From contig CAMPET010000006.1 in NCBI GenBank assembly GCA_946803715.1, forward strand, positions 68,925 through 132,924: DNA of 64,000 nucleotides, in the 5' to 3' direction. This document shows, one piece after another, positions 15,101 to 25,665 of this stretch (the first letter of the stretch is position 1; the number at the start of each line of letters is the position of its first letter). Under the pieces are notes generated by a model. That model was not told the origin of the DNA. It worked only from the letters and a program-made list of their open reading frames with translations, and searched no databases. A program made the position numbers and the translations under genes. Source of the DNA: Beroe ovata. Lineage: Eukaryota > Ctenophora > Nuda > Beroida > Beroidae.

Positions 15101-18100
15101 ATGAGATGCATCACTATAGCGCACTGGACGATATAACCGTCTACCTACGGGGCCATGATATTCTGCAAAATACCACAGTGTTGACCTATGTACCACCATT
15201 CACTCGATACCAGTCAAAATTCACTGAATTCCTACAACCCCTCACTATCACTCAACACAACTAATCACACAACTAATCACACCCCTGATCACACAACTAA
15301 TCACACACCTGATCACACAACTAATCACACACCTAATCACACAACTAATCACACAACTAATCACACAACTGATCACACACTTGATCACACACCTGATCAC
15401 ACACCTGATCACACAACTAATCACAGTTAATCACACACCTGATCACACAANCCAGAGGAGGAATGATATTCTCTGTTTCAGAGACGCGCACTTCAAGATC
15501 GGATCAATCTCAGACCAGAAAACGGAGGATGATGACAAACCATTCCTGCCTGTCAATAAGAAGTTGGTCTCATGCCAAAAAACAATCATGAATCGACATT
15601 CGACAGTTTGCCTTCTATATCAAATGCCAATTTCGTGATAATCTTTTTCCTCCCAGTTATTTCAAAACCAGACCCCGCAAACTCTTATCAAATGACGGAA
15701 AATCTGTGATCAACGCGTTCTATGTCCCTCATCACTTTGAGGTGCTTGGGATGTTTAGTGATATCCAGGATGTAAACGAAAGGAGAGAAGCCCTCAAAAC
15801 TGTACTCGGGGTTGTGTCAGGCGAGTCAAACTTTTGGTCACGTTCATTTTTCGTGCCACCATCCATAAGTGACTGGTATTTCTCTCAAAATTGGTAACAA
15901 TTTCATTATTTGATCAGGTATTCACGATATATGCATGTACATGACTGCATATGTGAACATGGGCGCCAGCAAGTCTAAGTTGGGCTCTAGTCTTCCCTCC
16001 AACGTGTCTGTTGGCGCTGACTGGGGTGGTCCCGAGGCCATCGCGCATGAATTGACCGAGGTGCAACTTCAGCTGAGTCACCTGACTAACCCCACTGACC
16101 CCATGGAGGTAAGTGTGTAAGTGATGTGTAAGTTGGGAAGAATCACCAACTATACCGAGTGTTTATTCAAATCAATCTTTATAATCCTGTTGCTCTTGAC
16201 ACAACATAATAATGAGACAACTTCTGTAATCTGTATGATTTATCCCGTAAATGGACACATTCTCTACCACATATGCATCTCTTGTTGCCCACTTCAAACT
16301 GGTCTAGGGATCTACTTTCCCACTTTGCGTCTGAGCAAATGAGATACTGTAGACGTATGAAAAGAGGCTTTGTGATAATATGCCGTCCATTGATCCTTTG
16401 TCAAATGGACATTAAGCGTTCTGTGATACATGAATATTCTGTGCATACCGAATATTGCCCAATTGTTACATGTGGATCACCTATTTCCACAAGTGTTCTC
16501 CCCCACCCCACTGGCCGGTTATTAGACAACTCTCTCTCCCCAATGGGAGTGTCTTATACTTCCAACCAGCTCCCCCTCTCTCTCGCCCTTCCTCCCTCTC
16601 TCCTTCACTTTTCCCAGGTGTTGCAGTACCTGCAGTACAAGAGGAAAGTGTTCTTCCTGGAGTTCTACTTCACCATTGCTCACTGTGTTCCCAACACATT
16701 CCTTGCCAAGGCAAACGAAGCTGCCTTCTTTGTGAGTGGTGGTCACTGGTCATGTTCACAATCTGACCACACAATGCAATCTGCCCACAATCTAACAGAA
16801 AGTGCTGAGAATGCGGTGTTTAAAGTTGACTGAATTTCACTTGATTACTGTGGAGTTGTAATTGACACCTCTCTTTTTCACATTGACACCTCCCACAGGC
16901 GGTGTCAGGTGCAGTTGACCAAACTGTGAGAGATGTCAGCAACATGCCCAAATCTACACTCACCTCCCTCCTGCCTCATGACAGGGGGAATCTATACCCG
17001 TACCAAGCTAGTGACATCCTTCCTTACAGGTATACTCACTACTCAGCGTGAAAACATGTGTCAACTGTACCTGTGTGAAAACATGTGTCAACTGTACCTG
17101 TGTGAAAACATGTGTTAGGTTGTTTACCTGTAGTAAATGCTTCAACCCGATCTGTGCTTCAGATCATTCTGTGCACTGAACGGCCCATTTGTGACAGCTC
17201 AGTGGCAGTGTGAGCGGATTCCGTCACTGCTAACTGTCGGACTGTCGCAGCTCAGCGAGTTCAACAGGTAGGTACTTGCCAGTAATCGTATGGATCGTAG
17301 TTGATGAAAATATCATATTCTTGTTGCTCTGTCTGTCTCTAAGATTGAAGCAGGCTTTCACAAGTTAGTTATCAAGTGTGTGACTCTCGCCCACGACTGA
17401 CAAAAGTCACACTGGGTTGATATCAATATCATCAGTAGCACACAGCTTGGTAAACATATATACAAACACAAACACGTCATACACACAGAAACACTCGCAC
17501 ACACAAACACGCACTCACAACACCTTGTGCACTCACACTTGTGGGTTGTGACTACCTTAGTTGTACTTATTAAGATCTGTACCAATAAGACGTGTACAAT
17601 TTAAGACCTGTACTATTTAAGAAAGTTTTTGAATCGAGTCAAAAAGGGGAATCTAGCCGAGGAATCATTTCATCCTTGTCAATGATTCGCTTGAGCAAAT
17701 AGGTTTATTATAGCTAGCATTTTCGAATCAATTCCATAATTCTTCTAAGCACATCATACAGAGAAGACATGCATTCTTATTCTGTTATAGGGATGAGTAA
17801 CAGCCTTAGCATGTGCAGTGGTATCATATCATGTGTCATAATCATCAACCAAGTGATTTAACAATGAGGAATGGTATTCTTGGGGAATGGGGATGGGTCC
17901 CAAATCTCAAAACTGGTTTCTGGAAAACTAAGGGCTCTGCCTTGATTCTCGTTGGCCAATCTTCTTCACATGACTCACCAGATGGTGATCAACCAGCAAA
18001 AACTTTGATTCGACCAATGAACAATGAGATACGATGCTGAATGTGTCTGATAATTTGGGACCTTTCTCCAGATATACCATTCCCTATTGGTTGGTTATTA

Positions 18101-21100
18101 CGTATGATGGGCAGTTATTCGCGAACGCCGAACATTATGAAAACGTTTCGTCTGTTGAAATTACGAAACGTATAAATTAAAACCTGTAGAATTTAAGAAA
18201 CGTACAAATTAAGAAATTTTTTCACGATTTTCTTATTTAGTACACGTCTTAATAAGTACAACTAAGGTAATGTTTCTGAGTTCAATAACACGTGTACCAA
18301 GGCAAAGGTGGATTGCTAATGGCATATCATGCGAGAATTGTATAATAGTATGATGATTATTCCTCACGGTGACACAACCACGAATTATATGTTTATCACA
18401 ACCCAAATATGTTGCTAGCAACTCAACAGTTTGCGAGAATCTCTGCTCTTGAATGAGATGTTACTATGACGACACCACTTCCCCCAGTGATGTTGCTATA
18501 ACAACGCAACTTCCCCAGGGACGTTGCTATAACAACGCTACTTGCCCCCAGGGACGTTGCTAATGGTGAGGTTGTCGGCGTCTCCCTTCTTCTCGAAGAT
18601 GTTCTCCATCAGGGTCGAGCAACTCAGGACAAGTTTCTCTCCAACAACCCACTTGTCGACCCCAGTCAGCATTATAGCAGCGTGGTCAACCTCTTTACTA
18701 ACCTCAGATCACCTTCAAAGAGTGAGTTTCATTTCTGCAAAGTGGATGCCAGGACTCACAAAACTAATGTGCTACGCATGTTCTAATTTTTCTCTTTGAT
18801 CTCCACAAAAACGTCTGCGGAGGATTAAACAAAAAATCGATTTAAATTGTGTATATTTTGTCTCCTCACCCCATCGCGCGTAACTGCTACCTCTCTCTCT
18901 CGCACAACATTTAGCACCCGTGACCCCACAATATCCAGGAGGACCGACAGGGTCAGCCTCAGCTTCCTCGTCCCGGGCCCAGAGTGCGGTTGGGAGTGTG
19001 GTAACGGGACTAACGGCAAATGACGAGGTGGACGTGAACCTGCTCAATGATAATTACATGTCCCTCGTGGACAACGAGCCGCGGATACAGGACGAGTTCA
19101 ACTACCTCAAGGTACAAGGGGAGGGGGGCTAGGGGTATAGGGAGCGTTAGGGAGTGATATAGGGAGTGTTATAGGGAGTGTTAGGGAATGGCATAGGGAT
19201 TTTGGGGGGTGAATTGAGAAGTTAGGGAACGGTATTGGGATGATAAGGGTGAATTGTGGGAAGGGGGATAGGGGTGAGAGTTGAAGTATTTATACTCCTC
19301 CATCCACCATCTATCATTCCATCAAGACATGAAGGAACAAGAATCCAGATAACAGCCGTACATTGGGCATGGCTCAATGTGTACGCCTAGATGTTAGTCG
19401 ATTGAATCTGAGATTCACTAGAAACCAAAAGTTAGTTCGGGCGTACGTCCTTCCTATGACCGTTCTTTCTCACCACCTTCAAAAGATTGAATACACTCGT
19501 ATATGATGGAGTTAGGGCTCTCAGGTTTCAGGTAAAATGAATAGTGAATACTGAATGAAAAGTGAAGTCTGATTAGTGATGATCGTCGATTCCACGTGTG
19601 GCACGTGTATTACTTGACACTGTAGTGATTCATGCGAAGACGGCTGTGAATTGTCACAGTACACTCTCTCCCCCACCTCTCTAATATTACACTCCATTCC
19701 CCCTCTCTCTATACACCACATTGCTATTTTCCTCACTCCTCGCTCACTATCCTCAATTTTCCTTACCTACCCTTCTAAACATCGCCTCCCTCCTTCAAAC
19801 ATCACTCTGCATCGATAGTCCATCCTCATGCCTCACTTTCCACACTTTGCTCACTTCTCCTCGCTGCAATTCTCCCCCTCGTCAAGACCCGAAGAGTGCT
19901 CTTTCCTCAATTCCCCTTCCTCCCCAGGACCCGATCAGTGCTCTTTCCTCAATTCCCCTTCCTCCCCAGGACCCGATCAGTGCTCTGCAGTTTCTACACG
20001 AGTTCCTGCTTATGTCGGTACGGTACAAGCAACTCAAAGCGGACTGGTGTTGTCGATACATCAACGTGGCACGTATATCGGAGTCCAAACAGTACCACAT
20101 GGTAGAGGGAGCGTACTTTCAGCAGGTCCTGGAACCAGCTCTGAATTTGCTCTCTCATATCATCACTGCGCGAGGTACTACTCATGTTTGTTGTAACCTG
20201 TGTAAGAGGGCCATTTCACATCATTTCACATTGACGCGTCCCTGATGTATATGCGTTATAGTTTTACCCATTTGCGTATATGAAATGTCTGAAGTGTGTC
20301 GGAAGTGTTTCACAGTCACCGATTGTCGACGGTGTGTCGCAGTCGAATCGTGTACAGTGTACACTCGTACGACGGACGTTGTACCAGCACCCTCCCTGTA
20401 GGTTTCTCAGAGGACATGGTAAGAGAGATGAGTGTGGACAGGAAGCTGGGGCTGCTCCCCGAGTTTGATGTGAGGGAGGCACAGCTAGCTATCATGCTGG
20501 AGAACTTGGAGAGTTACATGATAAGGGAAACTGTCAATAGGATATCACGTGATACCACACTCATCAAGGCGGAAAAGGTGGGATGATATACCCATCATTT
20601 ATGATTTATCGAGAAAAGAATCAAAATCTCGTAACCGTAACGCTGATCCCAGCTGCGGGAAGACGGGAGTTTGCCGCTGGATCTGTGGAAAACACACAGC
20701 GCCAAGGACACGATTACCCTCCCCCGGTCCGACTTGATACAACACTTTGCTAACAAGCTACTCCTGAGAGCGGAAATGGATGAGATGGAGGAAAACTTTG
20801 TCATAAACAAGGTACGACGCGCGTTCTTTTCGCGCCCAGAATTTGCCTCACCTCCACTGCGCTGCAACTGCATAGACTTTGGCGCAATTTCACCCACTTC
20901 TAGCTTGCAATCCATCTCACATTTTGTCGTGATTATCAAAGTCACATTGGTGCTTAATAATAATTCATTGTTTCTCCCTGCTATAGGACTGGGTTGCTGA
21001 CTGTTTGAATGAATTGGGGAGCACGTTTATGCAGCACGAGAAACTAACATTCCAGACATACTCCAGTTTTTACGAGAACCTCCTCCGACATAAGGAACAA

Positions 21101-23714
21101 ATCATACTTCTCAAGGATAAAGAGGTTCAAATCATGAGATTATTACAATTTGCTGTACCATGATTCGCTGTCGGGAAGTGTTCTGAGAAGTATCTGAATC
21201 CTACAACAGGATTGTTCCATGAATGAACCCTATAATCACAAATGTCTGATGATACATATTGTGTAGTACACAAGTGTGTAGCTGTTGACACTGACTATAG
21301 AATGTGACTTATAGTTAGAGGTGTCTAAATGGTCCGTCACTAAGTATTTCTCACTGTAGAATAGGACTGTATCACAGCTCTGTTTGACAATAAGAATAGA
21401 GGAGACCGCAGTACAGGGCTGACAACACATTTACAACACATGATTCACCGCATTGTTTCAAACTGGCACCAGCCCCTGGTCTAGTATACACCTATCACAT
21501 GGTAATTGTAACACTTGGCATGATGGACTGGCATAAAATCTCTGTCTGCTATTCGGCTACTCTCTTATGGCTGGCCTATCGCTGAGACGAGATCCAACTG
21601 AGCAACTAGCATTGGTACCACTGTCACAATGTCACCGTGTCACCACTGTCACAGTGGAATTGTGTTTGATGTCATGATAAGTCAGTGGGTCATGTCACAC
21701 AATATATTTGTGACCATAATCGAGCTCTGATGTAGAAGGGAATTGATCCATCACAGCATCACATAGTTATTGCAATTTCTTCGCGTGACCTCTACATTTG
21801 GCACAGACAGACACATACACACACAATTCCAGAAACACAGACACACACAATCCCACGGCCTCTTTGTTCGATTGCTCTTAGTACCCATTAGTGACAAGCA
21901 TTAATCAGGGGAAATCTTCGTAAAGACGTCCATTACATCTGCACGTAATGGAAGGGTGACAAACTGAGGCTTTTATAGTGATGTTACTTAAGCCTACTCC
22001 GGACCTCCAAAAACTCATAGGCTCCCTGATGGTTTCATCACATGTAATGAATGCGCATTGCGCATAATTGAGGAATCAAGATCAAACATAAACCAGCTTA
22101 AACTTAACCTACATCCCACTGGCAAAAAGCTGCTTTTATTCATCAATTTGAAAACGTAGACCCTGAAAGGACATGATATATCACAAGAGCTTGTTCAAAT
22201 TATAATGTAGATGAATCATGAATCCATCCTGCGGAATCACCAGACAACAAATCTTCACATAGAACGTAATTGCCTGTAATTACCCCCTCTTAATCCAAGT
22301 GAATGAAGCATTGATTGTGAGCTGTTCATTGATTCAGTGATTGATTCTCGTTGATAATTATGCCCTACCCGAATCGCACTTTATCAAACACTTTGCAAAG
22401 TGTATGATGTACAATGTATACATTGTACAATGTATACACTGTACAATGTTAAATGCAAAACGCAAATGCGTGTGGTGTGATGTACTGTGTACGATGTATA
22501 GCTAGTGTATAGTGTATAATACTACGTAGGGTGTATTGACCACAGGTATCCCAGTCAGAGCAAGAACTGTCCCTCTCAAAGAACATGACAGACACGACCC
22601 TACAAACAATCCTAGCTGAGAGGGTCGATGATCTCATCATTGAACTCACTGCACTCCGAGCTAAGATCAGTGAAATGAAGGAGGAACAACAATTCATGGT
22701 GAGTTGGTGTCTCTATCTGCCCCTCACATATTTCAGTCACATGTATGACGTTATCATAATTTGGTCCATTTTAAGCCCCAATCCCACCTCCGACATCATC
22801 CCAAACTTACACAGGCTGCCACACCCCCTCACCTTTTAAACATTAAACAACTTCGATTTGTACTACTACCGACCCATGTGAAGTTAAATCTGGTTTACTC
22901 TGACCCCTTCTCCAGGAGAGTAGCATGCGAGAGAAGCTGCGGATGGAGTACAACGAGTTGGTCCACAACATGTTTAGCACGTGCGACACGTTGCGACACC
23001 GATTTGACGAGTTCAGGGAGCAGCAGGTTCAGGATTGCAGGGATAGTATCAACGAGGTGAAACTGTCAGCTATTGACAAGATGAGGGTTATCAGACGACA
23101 GACGATCCATGGTACTGAGAATAGACTGGAGCAGTACGCATCTCATGCTAAGAGCATGGGCGATCTGGAGGTGAGCTATACGTGACACGTGTTATATATT
23201 GGTATTTCCCATTGGGGGTGATAAGTTGCTCTTTGAACATAAAAATTCGAGCGGAGACTTGAAAAGGGACTGTGTTTATAGTTCGTGTATTCCCAAGCTC
23301 ATGCGTGGAACTGTCAAAACAGACACAGATAGCTCCCTACAGCGCTCCCTACAGCGCTCCCTACAGCGCTCCCTACCGCGTTCCCTACTGCGCTCCATGC
23401 GACCATTTCTCCGTGAACCAGTCCCAATCATCCCACTATCAGTAGTACAGTCTGGACAGTCAACTCTGATCATTGTGATTACTTTAGCTGAGCAATTAGC
23501 AAATAGTTGAGAAGACATGCATTCTGTGATCATATATTGGCCGTGCTGCAGTCCGACTTATCGGAGCGACATTTTAGAATTGAGCAGCTCCGCGATCGAG
23601 AGGATAAATTAATTACATGTCAACTCATCTTCTGTCAGTTTTACATCAAGTTTTGACTGTTTTATTCATCCCCACACACACACGCACACGCGCGCAAACT
23701 TCACACACACACGC

Positions 23715-23748
<34 letters not shown>

Positions 23749-25099
23749 CACANACACACACACACACACACACACATGACACACACACACAAAAATGAAC
23801 AGAGCGTATGCGTTCCTTATTCTGAGAACGAGTGGTTTCATCATTGGACTCTTGTGCATGTATACACTACACAATGTCACAAAGATCATTTTCTTGCCTC
23901 AGGAAACAAACAGTGATTTGAAGAAGCTACTTTACAAGATACGAACAATTTCTACATGGAAAAAGACTGGAATGAGAACTTACTACACCAAACAGGTACC
24001 AGACTTGCGCAATTACTCACATTGACTGACTCCGACCCAAGACCCGGTCGTGACACATTATTATTCGCCACTCTTGATCCATGTGTCTCCGTGTCTCAGT
24101 GTCTCAGTGTCTCCCGTTAATTCGAAATAGGTGGCTGCAGTCCGGGAGAAACTAGCGAAGTCCGAGCGTGAGAAGCTGGAGCTCCAGCTGAAGCACGAGC
24201 AAGACATTGTCAACATCAGACAGGATAACGAGGCTAAGAAGACAGCGGCACTCAACACCGAACGGGAGATTAAAGCACTCAAAAAGTGAGAAACTTGAGA
24301 TATGTTTGCTCCATGGTGCAAATCCTCGTGTCCTGAACTGGTGAAGCCGTGCTCCAATTGGTGACAACTTCAACCCTCAGGCAGCTAGATGACAAGAAGA
24401 GAGAATCAGAGCGTCGGATTCAGTTGTTGAACAAGGAGATTGAGAATTTGCGAGTCGAAGCGAGGAAACCTGTCAACTATGACGTCATTATCAGGTAAAT
24501 TCTGCAGATGACTTTTAAATTTACCCAACGAGATGTCTTTCTGCCCTATTTTTTGTCGCAAAATCCAAATGCAGAGGCTTCTCTGGCCTGATCATCGGCA
24601 AATAAGCGGAAGGTTTGATGTCCTGTAAAAATCGCTGTTAATGCGTATTATTTTTCAGCGAATTGGCAACGAAAGATGATAAGTTGCGGCTCCTAGAGAC
24701 TGAACAGGAAATGGCGAACAGGATTCATGATCAGGAGAACAATAAGAGGGATAAACTCATCAAGAAGATCAATTACCAGCTCAACAAAACCACGTCCCTG
24801 AAGAAGGAAGCCTTCACAAGAGTAGAGGAACTCACTGATCAGGTATTTGTATGGCCGTCGCTCAATTCGACAATTTGCCGAATCCAACAGCATTCCGCTA
24901 CCTAAACTCTGGTGTTCAGTTGAACGAGTACGAGTCGATGATGATGTCCACCACAGCATCCACCCCCTTCACTCCACGACCAAACACCACCATGGGTAGC
25001 AGAAGTAGGAGGACGATTTCTGCGTCCACCGACAAGAAATTATCTCGTCCAAAGAGCACTGGTCTCCTGGTGAAGCGATCTGTTATACACAACGGCTAG
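136..25099 (+). CDS. Large multi-exon helical protein, probable CCDC162 family (5' partial)
   Basis: About 41 exons join in frame to roughly 1,990 residues and end at TAG 25097-25099; the 5' end lies off the window. Exons: 136-315, 854-979, 1176-1301, 2847-3032, 3283-3425, 3754-3982, 4422-4561, 4677-4814, 5005-5137, 9495-9611, 9765-9833, 10065-10196, 10294-10348, 10458-10609, 10758-10895, 12004-12162, 12585-12778, 13514-13607, 13755-13870, 14007-14103, 14244-14455, 15482-15562, 15657-15820, 15918-16108, 16618-16731, 16899-17029, 17163-17267, 18552-18721, 18915-19111, 19970-20174, 20402-20577, 20653-20811, 20987-21124, 22546-22698, 22916-23170, 23552-23633, 23903-23995, 24131-24285, 24381-24494, 24659-24842, 24920-25099. 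Phases agree at every junction except 23633/23903, which spans a single N. Segments such as CLGILNYFKSIERT, LEEELLLVGTHYI and VANGEVVGVSLLLEDVL recall the CCDC162 family (DUF4549 type) from memory, so the name is tentative. The C-terminal third is charged coiled coil and the tail is Ser/Thr/Arg-rich. Function in the family is poorly known. The exon 15657-15820 donor is GC (GCGAGT). Confidence 0.8.
3058..3129. repeat. 26-bp tandem repeat, three copies, in intron
   Basis: Three head-to-tail copies of a 26-bp unit starting TCACCTC(A/G)TTATTGTGG lie about 25 bp after the donor at 3033. The third copy is truncated. They make the read-through reading frame look like a longer ORF, but this is intron sequence. 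Confidence 0.85.
5378..8674 (-). CDS. LDL-receptor class A repeat GPCR, intronless, nested in an intron
   Basis: Single exon of 1,098 residues, ATG at 8674, lying wholly inside the 5138-9494 intron of the large + strand gene. Residues 1-14 look like a signal peptide. The ectodomain to about residue 690 is Cys-rich. It has two canonical LDLa modules near the membrane (about 624-652 with CGDESDEKDC, and 658-685 with CDGVFDC) and several degenerate ones upstream (CDGRQQC at 158, CNGRKECLNGEDERTC at 255, RLCDG at 365). The class A 7TM bundle spans about 697-1050. TM1 begins near HSVIFAV, the TM3 end reads SVVRA in place of DRY, TM6 has TDILTWLPF, and TM7 has PLNSIMNP, resembling the LGR/relaxin-receptor subgroup. 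There are no leucine-rich repeats between LDLa and 7TM, unlike RXFP or GRL101 receptors. The ligand cannot be inferred. The cytoplasmic tail is about 45 residues. Confidence 0.9.
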   Translation of the reverse strand: MMLLMLAFPSMVIGLEHWTREAHYNSDFITRHMFMATEADLHGDSVEIECQFVNLNGYVKERCMINGKVFYKCPFSEHFYKERLVVCGTQSFSDICWDDTSFYQSCGHIGCIGSAKLHSAVPNSHIGVCGDLICYFRGNKWSDPYIANILGIDDSARCDGRQQCMNTIDDISVDEYGCGTSSLFDCDNCATGRGPNMINSVFVCDAVCHCYNCYDEANCYNVTKGIHCTLNNKAYRFQSCRPKTNSFWVAPQDVCNGRKECLNGEDERTCDKTNTCVSRRTKRGFRGLHPTNKCSIIVISRMCDNYEDQMNCTESNRELSPLTCNIHGYPTTLSKFVVCMDMKLCDDHLDSVCFETKHCRVHKHRLCDGVHDSPSRWDEGKHFCSSMTKENITCERKFSVTGLELPIPSSWILDGIEDCMNGIDEARAKWFPVCGKGDKREYSYETKMWCEDGEQFKCPGSSGRALKMDDLCKDLSNCDKVTCLTSRRGYTITSQVITFSGNEERLFYCLPGMDNLQNVLGQCRRKRVHAGYSVYGVRDKNALLSESYARHVDCRDVFGEFYVYLVCSGQCDMDIACPVIEPLQLSSCINRVSSRPILVSITNSKKLTLVRQSSKGRFAQDMYGCKNGRCIEYHQVCNLVDDCGDESDEKDCENSVKCKKSGEYVPFSKMCDGVFDCFDFSDECNDECDNQVKIFEHSVIFAVACTIGCLVLVLNICVFIEGMSKYRKIRTKVGQLNQNLILVICSGDLLQGMFLVLVVVSDRYLNQSTCETQIQWITNRMCTVLGVLSTVGSLVSLYSMTILSVVRACGTNKMVPPAEDISVKSDVVRVLCILGIYHVAVLIAVFPMIPPIDEVFVLRKSYDENPLLVGKLDKNQHITIAQQYYGRFKVNECRWKVLDDLVNGMFTHGKARGSSIGFYESNGLCLFNYFSRGYNPHTYYSIFVMATNLLCIIVITLCYAVVFLAARQSSVLAGKRNKHVNQRNKKIQRKVSLIIFTDILTWLPFLLICCSHLTGVFDASNWYSIFSIIVLPLNSIMNPICILEKYISASLIGKIRRATEMIIPARSNVVSMMELTERQRGETAPKPEPSNIMESIVT
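8675..9494. other. GPCR upstream flank / remainder of host intron
   Basis: About 820 bp between the GPCR start codon and the next exon of the host gene. I see no coding exon, TATA-like element or repeat that I can support. It must contain the 5' UTR and promoter of the nested receptor gene as well as the polypyrimidine tract ending TTTTTCAG at 9494. Confidence 0.4.
11297..12036. repeat. Tandem near-identical copies split by single N (exon partly duplicated)
   Basis: 11297-11657 and 11659-12036 are nearly the same sequence, both starting GACACATCATTACGTAG and ending in the same exon start (acceptor CTCAG or GTCAG, then ATATTGACGGG). The first copy is cut by the N at 11658 after about 32 exon bases. 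The second continues into the complete exon 12004-12162. Small indels separate them, for example an extra copy of CATGACGATACG in the second. This pattern fits two haplotypes joined end to end rather than a real duplication. Confidence 0.8.
14750..14960. repeat. GT-rich microsatellite with N at 14770
   Basis: A degenerate (TGTGTCTG)n / (TG)n tract within the intron 14456-15481. Cys/Val-rich frames through it are artefacts of the repeat. A single N lies at 14770, inside the tract. Confidence 0.9.
15256..15450. repeat. 12-bp minisatellite (AATCACACAACT family)
   Basis: About 15 units of a 12-bp motif alternating AATCACACAACT, GATCACACACCT and close variants, ending at the single N at 15451, 31 bp before the next exon. 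It yields a Thr/Asn/His repeat frame that has no other sign of being coding. Confidence 0.9.
17555..18267. mobile_element. TA-flanked non-autonomous DNA element, 713 bp, in intron
   Basis: The ends are inverted repeats: CCTTAGTTGTACTTATTAAG at 17555 and its complement ending at 18267. The match extends imperfectly to about 29 bp and includes a TGTAC block. Each end is abutted by TA (17553-17554 and 18268-18269), as expected for a Tc1/mariner-type TA target duplication. The interior contains further short palindromic 'AATTTAAGA(A)' blocks and no transposase frame. It lies in the 17268-18551 intron of the large gene. Confidence 0.7.
19886..19969 (+). repeat. 42-bp tandem duplication of a splice acceptor plus exon start
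   Basis: The unit is the first 17 or so exon bases (GACCCGATCAGTGCTCT) plus a 25-nt pyrimidine-rich acceptor ending CCTCCCCAG. Copies begin at 19886 (diverged: GACCCGAAGAG), 19928 and, as the real exon, 19970. Because 42 is a multiple of three and all copies are open, acceptors at 19885, 19927 and 19969 would each give an in-frame protein, differing by 14 residues per unit. Confidence 0.85.
21125..22545. other. Long intron, no further gene seen
   Basis: A 1.4-kb intron of the large gene, between exon 33 (donor GAG|GTTCAA) and the exon starting GTATCCCAG. It holds a short AC-rich patch near 21805-21855 and a palindromic TGTACAATGTATACATTGTACA block near 22400-22447. Exon 33 reads open for 13 codons past the donor to TGA at about 21163, so a shorter isoform with retained intron is formally possible. 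Confidence 0.5.
22385..22447. repeat. Self-complementary ACAATGTATACATTGT block
   Basis: Two overlapping near-palindromes built from TGTACAATGTATACATTGT and its neighbour TGTATACACTGTACA. This local dyad symmetry in an intron could extrude as a hairpin. No flanking duplication is seen. Confidence 0.6.
23332..23396. repeat. 12-bp tandem repeat (CTCCCTACAGCG)
   Basis: Five to six copies of a 12-bp unit, the last two diverged (CCTACCGCGTTC, CCTACTGCGCTC). It lies in the intron between exons 22916-23170 and 23552-23633. It creates a Ser-Leu-Gln/Pro-Arg repeat frame with no other coding evidence. Confidence 0.85.
23674..23792. repeat. (CA)n microsatellite with N at 23753
   Basis: A long AC/CACG dinucleotide tract interrupted by a single N. 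It occupies the intron where the exon phases of the large gene fail to agree (23633 to 23903), so a missing short exon or a sequence error near this tract is likely. Confidence 0.9.
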
Positions 25100-25665
25100 G
25101 ACTTCATCCACGAACTTCTTAACTTCTGTTAAAACTTTATCCGCACTTGTTTATGTTAGACAACATTTGCTGCGAGTCTTGTAGGAATAACAAGAACATA
25201 ATATGAAGAAACTGCTAATTAAGATAGAAAGTCAAAAATTGTTTGAAAATGATTTATTTGCAATAGTCTAAGTCAAGCTCTGCACTGTCTGGGGATAAAA
25301 GTTCAGCTCGGGCTGCAATTATTAGGGAAAATGAATGAACATATCATTCAAGATAGTGATATTTAAACAAATGTAAATAGTGTATATTGATGATTTTGTA
25401 TGCCTGAGTTATTGGTAGCAGGAGTATGTGTAGAAACTGGTATTACCGTTCTCAACAATCTAGATATTTTATAGCCATATCAGTGGCGTACTGATGTATT
25501 ATAAGTAACCATACAGCTAGCCTGACGATTTTATTATATCTGGGATAGTCCGATCTGTTATAATGAAAAAAACATTTAAACTATTTTATATGACCTCAGA
25601 AATATGTTGTCTCTCTGTGGTTTCACATACTCAAATAAAAAACAATATAATGAGATTAAACAATT
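25100..25665. other. Convergent intergenic 3' region
   Basis: 566 bp between the stop of the large + strand gene and the stop of the - strand RD3-like gene. It is AT-rich and presumably holds both 3' UTRs. An AATAAA lies near 25636 on the + strand. No further gene or repeat was recognised. Confidence 0.5.

Noticed and set aside
15256-15450. CRISPR-like regular array
   Set aside because: The 12-bp units have no spacers, and the context is a eukaryotic intron; it is a minisatellite.
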